A DNA stretch of 64,000 nt, from assembly GCF_005405905.1 (NCBI RefSeq), contig NZ_BJHU01000025.1, forward strand, positions 1 through 64,000. Reading direction: 5' to 3'. A model generated the notes under the pieces. It searched no databases, had not been told where the DNA came from, and saw only the letters and a program-made list of their open reading frames with translations. Origin of the DNA: Acidovorax sp. NB1 (GTDB taxonomy: Bacteria > Pseudomonadota > Gammaproteobacteria > Burkholderiales > Burkholderiaceae_C). Position 1 is the stretch's first letter. Each line of letters opens with the position of its first letter. The position numbers and the translations under genes are program-made. Positions 17,832-25,126 of the stretch are shown here, in pieces.

Positions 17832-18119
17832 TCACCCTCTGGCCTGACCGCAGGACCCGCAAAATCGTGCACTGGGTGCGATTACCGTAGAGCACTTGGT
17901 GCACTGCGTTGCGACCATACTGGTTCCACACTGTTGGCAAAACCTTGCCCCTGGCTGGTTCGCGCAGCCGCAGCTCGCGCACGCGACGAGGTTTGCTGGT
18001 CGCGGGGTGTTGTATCCGTTGCCATAGCTGCGATTGTGGTCACTGTCTCGGTAATGTCCGCCATGATGGCCGCGGCCACCGCCGTGGTGTCCACTGAAAA
18101 GCTTGTTGAAGAAACCCAT
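17832..18119 (-). CDS. Double zinc-ribbon protein with His-rich N-terminus
   Basis: 95 aa. The N-terminal half is rich in His and Gly (GHHGGGRGHHGGHYRDSDH). The C-terminal half carries two CxxC...CxxC ribbons: CASCGCANQPGARFCQQCG and CTKCSTVIAPSARFCGSCG. Eight spaced cysteines make this a double zinc ribbon able to bind Zn, Cd or Co. AGGAGG lies at ideal distance from ATG 18119. A MerR-type promoter with a 19-bp spacer sits 31 bp upstream, suggesting metal induction. A buffering or metal-storage role is inferred. Confidence 0.75.
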   Translation of the reverse strand: MGFFNKLFSGHHGGGRGHHGGHYRDSDHNRSYGNGYNTPRPANLVACASCGCANQPGARFCQQCGTSMVATQCTKCSTVIAPSARFCGSCGQARG

Positions 18120-18150
18120 CACATCCTCCTGTGCATGTCGTGATGGGGCT

Positions 18151-18181
18151 ATTTGAAAGCTTGTAGTGGCTTCAAGGTCAA
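18151..18181 (-). promoter_or_regulatory. MerR-family promoter of the zinc-ribbon gene
   Basis: On the minus strand: -35 TTGACC (18181-18176), 19-bp spacer, -10 TCAAAT (18156-18151). The spacer begins TTGAAGCCACTACAAGCTT, a dyad of the kind bound by MerR-family metal sensors. It ends 31 bp before the zinc-ribbon ATG. Confidence 0.65.
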
Positions 18182-18339
18182 CAAATTTCGCCTGACATGG
18201 GCCTACCTTGCAGAGATGTAATCTGCGCGAAAACTTGGCGTTATCCGGGCATCTTCGTAGGGCCGATTCTTCCCATGTTTTGCATGGGGCACAGCCATTC
18301 GCAGTGGTGGTTCCCAGGCGGGGCCACTACAATTTTCGA

Positions 18340-18726
18340 ATGCGTTCCAAACTGCTCGCTCTGCTCATCGCACTGTTGCCTTTGCAACTGTGCTGGGCTG
18401 CAGTGGCTCCTTACGCGCACAAAGATGCACGCGGTGCCGCGCATATTGCCGGCGTGCATGGTCTTGAGATCTTGCAATCGCAGGAGAACCCTTTTGACGT
18501 GGGTCCGGTGTACGAGATCGCTCTCGATTCTTCGCAGCAAACGGATGCCTCCGGGGCCGACCTGGACTGCGGCGTCTGTCATTCGCACAACCCGGCCGCA
18601 CCACAACCCAGCCTCATTGCCGCTATCGCGGCGGTCCATGAATTTTTTGGTGCAATCGCGTTTGCACTGAAACCTCCTCCCGCGCCTCTCCGCCCTGAAC
18701 GCCCGCAGTGGCGCGCCCTGGCCTGA
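18340..18726 (+). CDS. Second CzcI-like protein
   Basis: 128 aa from ATG 18340, giving the signal sequence MRSKLLALLIALLPLQLCWA, very like the CzcI at 5049 (LLPLQFSWA). It also has a CGVCHSHN motif where the other has CRSCHG, and the same C-terminal pattern, RPERPQWRALA. It lacks the long His cluster of the first copy. It lies upstream of the DsbB/DsbA-like pair and the P-type ATPase instead of a czcCBA operon. Function probably modulates or senses periplasmic divalent metal; that is inference. Confidence 0.65.
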   Translation: MRSKLLALLIALLPLQLCWAAVAPYAHKDARGAAHIAGVHGLEILQSQENPFDVGPVYEIALDSSQQTDASGADLDCGVCHSHNPAAPQPSLIAAIAAVHEFFGAIAFALKPPPAPLRPERPQWRALA

Positions 18727-18917
18727 CCAGGGCATCGGTTCCTCACCGAAACCGCTGCCAACTCGCGAGCCAGCCCGCCGTGCTGTAGCTGGCCTGTCCG
18801 TTCGTTTCAGGGAGTTCCCATGGTCTTTGCCGACGTTTCGTGCGGCCTACTGATCTCATGGGCGCGTAGCACCACACGGGCGCGCGCTTTCAAATCTCGC
18901 ACGCAGGGCTGGTGCCC

Positions 18918-19340
18918 ATGAGCAGGCCTTGGCTACCACTCCTGCGCGCCTGGCTGGTCTCGATCGTGGCCACCGGCAGTGCCGTGTTCATCGGCGAAGT
19001 CATGGGCATGACACCGTGCGTGCTGTGCTGGTACCAGCGCATCGCCATGTTCCCCATCGCTCTGGTCCTTGGCATGTCACTGTACGCAGAAGACCGCCGA
19101 GGAGCTGTCTACGCGTTGCCGATGGCACTCACTGGCTTGGTGATCGCTGGCTATCACAGCCTCCTGGTGGCAGGGCTGGTTCCTCAGGCGTGGATCCCAT
19201 GCTCCGCAGGAGTGTCTTGCGCCAACCAGAAGCTCAGCATCTTTTGGGGTCTGGAGCTGCCTTGGCTCTCGTTTGCATCCTTCGCTGCCATAGCAGCGCT
19301 CCTCTTCGTCTACCTGCGCGGAACCCGTCATGATCTCTAG
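18918..19340 (+). CDS. DsbB-family disulfide bond formation protein
   Basis: 140 aa, four membrane segments, with the redox motif CVLCWYQR in the first loop and a second Cys pair in CSAGVSC. This is the small DsbB/BdbC form, which re-oxidises a DsbA-like partner using quinone. ATG 18918 is taken as start (a GTG 6 bp upstream is also possible). It overlaps the next gene, a DsbA-like thioredoxin, by 11 bp, so the two form a redox pair. Its presence in the metal island may serve Cys-containing periplasmic proteins such as the CzcI-like protein. Confidence 0.85.
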   Translation: MSRPWLPLLRAWLVSIVATGSAVFIGEVMGMTPCVLCWYQRIAMFPIALVLGMSLYAEDRRGAVYALPMALTGLVIAGYHSLLVAGLVPQAWIPCSAGVSCANQKLSIFWGLELPWLSFASFAAIAALLFVYLRGTRHDL

Positions 19341-19986
19341 AAAAGCAATCGTCGCCCTTGTGCTGATCGTTTCAGCAGGTGCCTTCGCTGTTGGTGCATA
19401 CGTATACCAGCGCAACGCACAGTTGGATCAGCAAGCAATCGCCATCAGCCAGTCCGAGCACCTTGTGCGGATGCACTCACCGGTCCTGGGTCCTCGCGAA
19501 GCGCCGGTCACCATCGTGGAGTTCTTTGATCCCGCGTGCGAGACGTGCCGCGCCTTCTATCCCATCGTCAAAGACCTGATGCGGCAATACCCCTCCGATG
19601 TTCGGTTGGTGATCAGGTACGCCCCCTTTCACAGGGGCGCAGATCAGGTGGTCAAGCTGCTGGAAGCCGCGCGCAAGCAAGATCGATTCGTTCCCGTGCT
19701 TGAGTCCTTGCTCGACACGCAGCCAAGCTGGGCAGACCACGGCTCCCCTCGCCTGGAGCTGGCCTCTAGGGCGGCAGCGCAAGCTGGTTTGGACCTGCAA
19801 CGCGCGCAGGCGGATATGGCTGCCCCAACGATGGATGCTGTCATCCAGCAGGATGTGCAGGATCTCACCGCGCTCCAGGTCAACAAGACGCCGACCTTCT
19901 TTGTCAATGGTCGCGCGCTTCCCAGTTTCGGAGCAAAGCAGCTGGCAGACCTGGTTTCCCAGGAGGTCGTGAAGGCCAAAAAGTAG
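19330..19986 (+). CDS. DsbA-like thiol:disulfide oxidoreductase
   Basis: 218 aa. N-terminal membrane anchor or signal (residues 5-26), then a DsbA/thioredoxin-4 fold. The active site is CETC (C70-C73) in VEFFDPACETCRAFYP; the cis-Pro loop is NKTPTFFVNG. This resembles the anchored DsbA-like proteins paired with small DsbB forms, and here it overlaps its dsbB-like partner. Acts in the periplasm. The substrate is not known. Confidence 0.85.
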   Translation: MISRKAIVALVLIVSAGAFAVGAYVYQRNAQLDQQAIAISQSEHLVRMHSPVLGPREAPVTIVEFFDPACETCRAFYPIVKDLMRQYPSDVRLVIRYAPFHRGADQVVKLLEAARKQDRFVPVLESLLDTQPSWADHGSPRLELASRAAAQAGLDLQRAQADMAAPTMDAVIQQDVQDLTALQVNKTPTFFVNGRALPSFGAKQLADLVSQEVVKAKK

Positions 19987-20046
19987 AAGCCGCCATGCAG
20001 ATTTCCACCCGCCCGGGTTGGCGCCGCAGTCAACACATCGCAGCGC

Positions 20047-20077
20047 TTGACTCTGAAGTTACTTGAAGGTTTCCAAT
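20047..20077 (+). promoter_or_regulatory. MerR-family (CadR/PbrR/ZntR-like) promoter of the P-type ATPase
   Basis: -35 TTGACT (20047-20052), exact 19-bp spacer, -10 TCCAAT (20072-20077), 25 bp before the ATPase ATG. The spacer contains the palindrome AAGTTACTT. The TTGACTCT start and the T-rich end match the layout of CadR/PbrR/ZntR-controlled ATPase promoters. The regulator gene is not in the window. Confidence 0.75.
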
Positions 20078-20102
20078 CACATTACACCAAGGAACCAACA
20101 CC

Positions 20103-22331
20103 ATGAATTCGAAAGAGAACGCCTACAACGACCATGCTGCAGACGCCTGCTGCGCTGCAGACGCGAAGGCATCGGCGCCAGCACCCGCTCCCCCTGCGGG
20201 TTTCGTATCGAAGGGGACCGTGTTCCGAATCTCAACGATGGACTGTGCCGCTGAAGAGAGCGAAATCCGGCGCGCGCTGGAGCCCATATCGGGTGTGCGA
20301 GGGCTGGGCTTCCAGTTGGGTGCGCGCACTCTGACGATCGACGCGCCTGAGGACGTGATCCCTGAGGCTGTGGCTGCAATCCGCAAGGCGGGCTTCAATC
20401 CGGAGCCTGCGGCGCCTACCCAAGGTGGGGCTGATAGCGATGACCACGGCAATACGGCAGAAGGACTTTGGCGGATGGTGCTGGCACTTGCGCTGGCAAT
20501 TGCTGCGGAGACCCTGTCTTTCTTCGCACCGGACACCACGGTGTTCAAGGGCATCGGCATGGCCGTTGCGGCCGCAGCGATCTGGCTCGCAGGCTTCTCC
20601 ACCTACCGCAAGGGCTTCGCAGCGCTCATGCAAGGGCGCCTGAACATCAATGCCCTGATGACCGTCGCCGTGACCGGGGCCTTCCTCATTGGTCAGTGGC
20701 CAGAGGCTGCCATGGTGATGGCCTTGTACGCTATCGCCGAGCTGATTGAAGGACGGGCAGTCGACCGGGCTAGAAATGCGATCAAGAGCCTGCTCGACCT
20801 CACGCCAGATACCGCTGAAGTCCGCCAGCCCGACGGAAGCTGGACGATGACGCCGGCGGCGGATGTGCAAATAGACACGATCGTTCGCGTGAAGCCTGGT
20901 GCGCGTATACCGCTCGACGGGACCGTGGCCAGCGGTACCAGCGCTGTCAACCAGGCACCGGTTACGGGAGAGAGTATCCCGGTGGACAAGGTGCAGGGCG
21001 ACCCCGTATTCGCAGGCACGATCAACGAGACCGGCACCATTGAAATCACGGTGACGGCCGCAGCAAGCAATACAACCTTGGCCCGCATCATCCAGTCGGT
21101 CGAGCAAGCCCAGGGCTCGCGGGCTCCGACACAACAATTCGTTGATCGGTTTGCGGCCATCTATACGCCAGCGGTGTTCATCATCGCTGTCCTGGTCGCA
21201 GTCCTGACCCCTGTGTTCCTGGACTTCACATGGATGCAGGCGCTGTACAAGGCGCTGGTCTTGCTGGTCATCGCATGCCCCTGCGCCCTGGTGATTGCAA
21301 CCCCTGTCACGGTGGTCAGCGGGCTCGCATCGGCGGCTCGCCGCGGGATCCTAATCAAGGGTGGGGTGTACCTCGAAGATGCACACAAGCTCAAGGCCAT
21401 CGCGCTGGACAAGACCGGGACGATCACGGAAGGCAAGCCGAAGCTCGTGGAGAAGGCCGTTCTTGCATCCCAGCAGCCTGAAGCTGTTGTGCTTCGATGG
21501 GCGGCGGATCTCGCAGGACATTCGGATCACCCTGTATCGAAGGCCATCGCACAGGGCCTGGATGCCGGAGAAGGCGGTGTGAGCGGTTTCAAGGCGCTTG
21601 CCGGCAGGGGCATAGAAGCCCAACTTCAAGGACAGACGCTGGTGCTGGGGAATCACCGCCTTATCGAAGAGCGGGGACTGTGCTCACCAGCGATAGAGGA
21701 ACTGCTCGCCAGCCACGAAGCCAAGGGGCGCACGGTCACCCTTCTGGCGGATGAACGGGAGGTTCTTGCCATCTTTGCTGTGGCTGACACAATCAAGGAC
21801 AGCTCGCGCGAGGCCATAGAGCAGTTGCACGAGCTCGGCGTCGCGTCGGTCATGCTCACAGGTGACAACGTGTCGACGGCGCAGGCCATTGCTAAGCAGG
21901 CGGGCATCGACAAGGCGCAAGGAAATCTGCTACCCGAGGACAAGCTGTCTGCCATCGAGAAAATGCAGGCTGAACACGGTCGCACCGCGATGACTGGGGA
22001 CGGGATCAACGATGCCCCGGCGCTTGCACGTTCCGACATCGGCATTGCCATGGGCGCCGCGGGCACGGACACGGCCATGGAAGCCGCAGACATCGTCATC
22101 ATGAATGACGATCTGCGACGCATCCCCGAGGTCATAAGGCTCTCTCGGCGCACACGCAACATCCTTTTGCAGAACATCGTGTTCGCCCTGGGCATCAAGG
22201 CCTTGTTCCTGGTCCTCGCCGTGTTCGGAAGCGCGTCCATGTGGATGGCTGTCTTCGCCGACATGGGGGCCAGCCTTCTGGTGGTGATCAACGGCCTGCG
22301 CCTGCTGCGCGGCGTGTCAAACAAGGCCTGA
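20103..22331 (+). CDS. cadA: CadA/ZntA-type Zn/Cd/Pb-exporting P1B ATPase
   Basis: 742 aa. The N-terminal tail has a CC pair (ADACCAADAK) and an HMA-like domain whose metal loop is TMDCAAEE, the DCxxE form seen in Zn/Cd/Pb ATPases instead of CxxC. Membrane motif CPC at residues 392-394, phosphorylation site DKTGT with D436, TGDN and GDGIND hinge motifs, and eight likely membrane segments. It exports Zn(II), Cd(II) or Pb(II) from the cytosol at the cost of ATP. It sits 117 bp after the dsbA-like gene, but has its own MerR-type promoter. Two bases separate it from the truncated DUF3703 gene. Confidence 0.95.
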   Translation: MNSKENAYNDHAADACCAADAKASAPAPAPPAGFVSKGTVFRISTMDCAAEESEIRRALEPISGVRGLGFQLGARTLTIDAPEDVIPEAVAAIRKAGFNPEPAAPTQGGADSDDHGNTAEGLWRMVLALALAIAAETLSFFAPDTTVFKGIGMAVAAAAIWLAGFSTYRKGFAALMQGRLNINALMTVAVTGAFLIGQWPEAAMVMALYAIAELIEGRAVDRARNAIKSLLDLTPDTAEVRQPDGSWTMTPAADVQIDTIVRVKPGARIPLDGTVASGTSAVNQAPVTGESIPVDKVQGDPVFAGTINETGTIEITVTAAASNTTLARIIQSVEQAQGSRAPTQQFVDRFAAIYTPAVFIIAVLVAVLTPVFLDFTWMQALYKALVLLVIACPCALVIATPVTVVSGLASAARRGILIKGGVYLEDAHKLKAIALDKTGTITEGKPKLVEKAVLASQQPEAVVLRWAADLAGHSDHPVSKAIAQGLDAGEGGVSGFKALAGRGIEAQLQGQTLVLGNHRLIEERGLCSPAIEELLASHEAKGRTVTLLADEREVLAIFAVADTIKDSSREAIEQLHELGVASVMLTGDNVSTAQAIAKQAGIDKAQGNLLPEDKLSAIEKMQAEHGRTAMTGDGINDAPALARSDIGIAMGAAGTDTAMEAADIVIMNDDLRRIPEVIRLSRRTRNILLQNIVFALGIKALFLVLAVFGSASMWMAVFADMGASLLVVINGLRLLRGVSNKA

Positions 22332-22333
22332 GC

Positions 22334-22528
22334 ATGACAACGTTTGGAACAAGAATCCGCCCCGCCGTGGATGCTGAACTGCAGGCAGCCAAGACTGCTG
22401 ACAACGCAGGCCAGGCACAGCTGAGCTTTCGCCATCTGGAGCGCGCCCATGTGCTTGGCCAACCCTGGGCCTGCGAAATGTGCGACATCTCGATAGCACC
22501 GACCTCCGGTGTGGCAGCTTCAGGCTGA
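22334..22528 (+). pseudogene. DUF3703 protein, truncated
   Basis: The first 43 residues (MTTFGTRIRPAVDAELQAAK and onward to HLERAHVLGQ, through about 22462) match what I recall of the DUF3703 family, which often follows CadA-type ATPases and is about 110-120 residues long. The frame then runs 21 codons into unrelated sequence and stops. The break marks a recombination junction and probably the right edge of the metal island. The start is ATG 2 bp after the ATPase stop. Confidence 0.7.
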
Positions 22529-22771
22529 TTGCGGAAGTTCAACACCTGCAAGCTAAACATCTGCACGAAAGGTGATAGCAGTCATTCGCGAACGGTTCGG
22601 CTTAGAGAAGCGTACCGACGTTTAGACGTTACCCTCCCGAACCTATGAGCCCATCTGACACAACGTGACATACGCCCCTTACCTCTGCTATACCCACCCC
22701 GTTTGCCGATTCACAACGCGAACTGCGGACCGACGCCGCAACAATCGAGCGAGCAAGGAGCGCAAAACAGA

Positions 22772-23341
22772 ATGAGCGATTGGGATTTTCTTCACGACAT
22801 GCACGACCGTGGATACAGCGCCGACGGCATAGCGGATGCTGCGGCCTGCGGCTATGCACCTTGGGAAGCCAAGTACATCGACCGACAGTGGGCCGAGGAA
22901 CAACTTGAGGGTGAGCCAGAGGACACTGCCGCCTCGATTCAACCTGTACGAAGCAGGGAGGGCTTTCCGTTCAGTATCCTGGAGCAGACGGAAATCTTCC
23001 AAGACTTGGTCGACTGCGCCGAGCGGCATTTCGAGAATACCGGCCGATACCTTCAGGTGTGGGGCGAACTGGGAGAAATCTACGCAGAGATCAAGTTCGG
23101 TCTTCGCCGCCATGCGACCCACGCGCCAGGCTCTGACGGCACGATTGACGGCAAGCGGGTTGAGGTGAAGACCATCTCACCCGAAAAGGCCAGCGACCAC
23201 GTAATGGTCAAGAGCCAAGGCAACTTTGAGAAGCTGCTAATCATCCGGATTGATCGGCACTTCCAGTTCCAAGGCAAGCTCATCGACCGCAGCCAGTTGA
23301 GTGGCGGCGCGGGCAAGTACCTCAAGGGTCGACTTCCCTGA
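22772..23341 (+). CDS. PD-(D/E)XK-fold-like protein of unknown role
   Basis: 189 aa from ATG 22772, with AAGGAG upstream. The C-terminal half carries a nuclease-like pattern: E102 (GELGEIYAE), D122 or D126 (GSDGTIDG), and E131-V-K133 (GKRVEVKTIS), followed by a beta strand (EKLLIIRID). The spacing matches the PD-(D/E)XK fold of restriction-like enzymes. The N-terminal 60 residues are Asp/Trp-rich and unfamiliar (SDWDFLHDMHDRGYSADGI). No methyltransferase neighbour, so it is not an obvious restriction system. It starts the post-island stretch. Confidence 0.7.
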   Translation: MSDWDFLHDMHDRGYSADGIADAAACGYAPWEAKYIDRQWAEEQLEGEPEDTAASIQPVRSREGFPFSILEQTEIFQDLVDCAERHFENTGRYLQVWGELGEIYAEIKFGLRRHATHAPGSDGTIDGKRVEVKTISPEKASDHVMVKSQGNFEKLLIIRIDRHFQFQGKLIDRSQLSGGAGKYLKGRLP

Positions 23342-23540
23342 CGCTGTGACTGGAGTCGAGAAAGATGCCTTTCCGGTAGATGATGGGCGATTTGCAGTCG
23401 CTCGTTTCCGCACGACAGAAAAACGGCTTACGCTGCAAACCAGAAAGCTCCGCGCCCTTTACCTGAAGCGGTTCATGCGGACGCATGAACGACAAGGAGT
23501 CGTGAATCCGCGCACTACCTCGGGCTCAACAGGCTGGACG

Positions 23541-23798
23541 TCAAACAACACGTTCCTGAATCGGCAAGCGCTCGTGCAACGCCATGAAGTCAGCCGAGGT
23601 CTTCACCCCTGAAGCAAAGAAGCCAGACCAATCGGTTGGACGCGGGGTCAACACCAGCCTCTCGCCCTCGCGGCGGATAAACACCTCACGGACAGAATCG
23701 GCAAACCTGCAGCCGGGCGGCAACACTACCGTCTGGGAGCCATTGCTCCAGCCGACGCGGGCTATCAGCAAAGGGTTGGTGGTGTGCTTTTTCGGCAT
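23541..23798 (-). CDS. VapB-type (AbrB-fold) antitoxin, apparently orphan
   Basis: 85 aa. After a short basic start the sequence shows the swapped-hairpin AbrB/MazE pattern: ARVGWSNGSQTVVLPPGCRF, VFIRREGERLVLTPRP, then WSGFFASG and a C-terminal toxin-binding helix. Strong ribosome site CTGGAGG ahead of ATG 23798. A VapC toxin would normally follow directly, but the next 200 bp downstream hold no PIN-domain frame. The toxin has either been lost or lies elsewhere. Confidence 0.75.
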   Translation of the reverse strand: MPKKHTTNPLLIARVGWSNGSQTVVLPPGCRFADSVREVFIRREGERLVLTPRPTDWSGFFASGVKTSADFMALHERLPIQERVV

Positions 23799-24042
23799 GT
23801 CATCCTCCAGGATAAAGACTCCTTCTGCGAACGACTTCTCCCTTAGGCAGATCTTCATCGGCGACTGCCTGAAGCACCGATATCTGCGCAGGAGACAACG
23901 GCCCATAGTCGGGTTCGTAGCCCTGGGCCACTCTCGTTGCGGACCTGCGTCGTTGATCATCAACCCGCGTGGGCCCGGGTGCAATGTGGCGACTATCCGA
24001 CCATGGGTTGGTCATGACGATCCAATCAATAACCAGTCCGGG

Positions 24043-24417
24043 TCATTCGGCCGCCAAAGCGCCATCACCCACAGTCCACTGCAACTCATCCACTACCCTG
24101 CGCATGATCCACACACACTGCGCATCGGTGCACCATCGCTTGGCCAGCAGGCCCTTCAGCGCAGCCTTCACTGTTGCCTCCTGGTTGCCTTCGTAGGTGG
24201 CGAGTTTTCTCTGGCAGTACGCGACCATCTGCGAGACCAGATCGTCACACATCTGGAAGGCCGCCATGACCTCGCCTGGCGAAGTGCCAGGGGCATAGAA
24301 CTTCCCACCTTCCTCGACAAGGTTCATCTTGGGCTGGGCACCCGCAATAGCAGAAGGTACTGCCGTCACCGGAAAGTCTTCAGGCACCCCGGGATAGTTG
24401 GCACGGTCTATCGACAT
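24043..24417 (-). CDS. Hypothetical conserved-looking small protein
   Basis: 124 aa from the ATG at 24417, which has AAGGAG upstream. Soluble and mostly helical, with a helix-rich middle (GEVMAAFQMCDDLVSQMVAYC) and CTDAQCVWIMRRVVDELQW near the end. It contains three cysteines. I do not recognise the family. It is third in a run of minus-strand small genes (gaps of 63 and 26 bp) that begins behind the LexA box at 25062. Confidence 0.6.
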   Translation of the reverse strand: MSIDRANYPGVPEDFPVTAVPSAIAGAQPKMNLVEEGGKFYAPGTSPGEVMAAFQMCDDLVSQMVAYCQRKLATYEGNQEATVKAALKGLLAKRWCTDAQCVWIMRRVVDELQWTVGDGALAAE

Positions 24418-24480
24418 ATCGACTCCTTGCTGGCTCATGCACCATACAACCGGTAGCTGGTGCGGTGCAATCGAATTGCT

Positions 24481-24702
24481 TTAAAACGGCGCAGGCGACT
24501 CCACCAGGTCCACAGGCCCCTGTCCCGAGTACAGCACCTCCCCCGAGTGCTTCACCATCACCCGCCAGATCTCACCCTCCTGCGTGACCGCATACGCTTC
24601 AGCCTCCAGCGGCAGCACTGTCTCCGTCGGGAACGCACCACCGGCTCTGCCAGGTGGCGTGCACATCAAGGTCGGGTAACTCCAGGGCGCGTTGATCGGC
24701 AT
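24481..24702 (-). CDS. Hypothetical small protein
   Basis: 73 aa with a beta-rich look: TETVLPLEAEAYAVTQEGEI, WRVMVKHSGEVLYSG, then a Pro-rich end. No signal peptide and no known motif. It follows the 24729 gene by 26 bp on the same strand, so it probably shares its transcript and LexA box. Confidence 0.5.
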   Translation of the reverse strand: MPINAPWSYPTLMCTPPGRAGGAFPTETVLPLEAEAYAVTQEGEIWRVMVKHSGEVLYSGQGPVDLVESPAPF

Positions 24703-24728
24703 GGCATGTCCTCAGTGGACCTTCACCC

Positions 24729-25037
24729 TCACACCAGCCGAACTTCAAAGTACGCCCCATCCCCTTCTCCCAGATCCCGGAACCCCGCCTGCTTGGCCGC
24801 CGCACTGGCCTTGCCCCAGGCCTTGAGCAAGGTGAGATCGCCAGGCGACACCACCTCGGGTGGCGACTCTTCCAGGCTGTGCATGGTGTCCAGCGCGGCG
24901 GCCACCTGTTCGGGGCCGCCAAGCTGCTTTTCCAGAGCCTGGGCATACCGGGTTTCTGCGGCAATCCGCTCCTTGGCAGGGATCTCTTCGGGGTAGTCGC
25001 GCAGGGTGACGACATAGGTGGATTCGATGACTTGCAT
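24729..25037 (-). CDS. Hypothetical protein, first gene behind a LexA box
   Basis: 102 aa from ATG 25037, with AGGAGA upstream. The sequence opens MQVIESTYVVTLRDYPEEIP and continues with two amphipathic helices (AKERIAAETRYAQALEKQLG; LTLLKAWGKASAAAKQAGF). No known domain recognised. A near-consensus SOS box lies 25 bp upstream, so it should be induced by DNA damage. Followed by up to two more small genes on the same strand. Confidence 0.65.
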   Translation of the reverse strand: MQVIESTYVVTLRDYPEEIPAKERIAAETRYAQALEKQLGGPEQVAAALDTMHSLEESPPEVVSPGDLTLLKAWGKASAAAKQAGFRDLGEGDGAYFEVRLV

Positions 25038-25061
25038 GGCGCTGCTTCTCCTGTGGTTGAA

Positions 25062-25081
25062 TACTGTATAAATATACAGTT
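25062..25081. promoter_or_regulatory. LexA (SOS) box between divergent genes
   Basis: CTGTATAAATATACAG (25064-25079), the CTGT-N8-ACAG form with arms CTGTATA/TATACAG perfectly complementary, flanked by TA on the left and TT on the right as in strong LexA sites. It lies 25 bp from the ATG of the minus-strand gene and 46 bp from the plus-strand DUF72 gene; distance favours the minus-strand unit. Confidence 0.85.
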
Positions 25082-25126
25082 TTTTCCGCAAATGCGCATG
25101 CAGGATGAACCCAAGGAGGCCTCACC

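Noticed and set aside
3422-22645. Direct repeat CCTCCCGAACCTA at 3422 and 22633, possible island att sites
   Set aside because: A 13-bp match between two places in 64 kb is expected by chance many times; there is no integrase and the flanks do not match.
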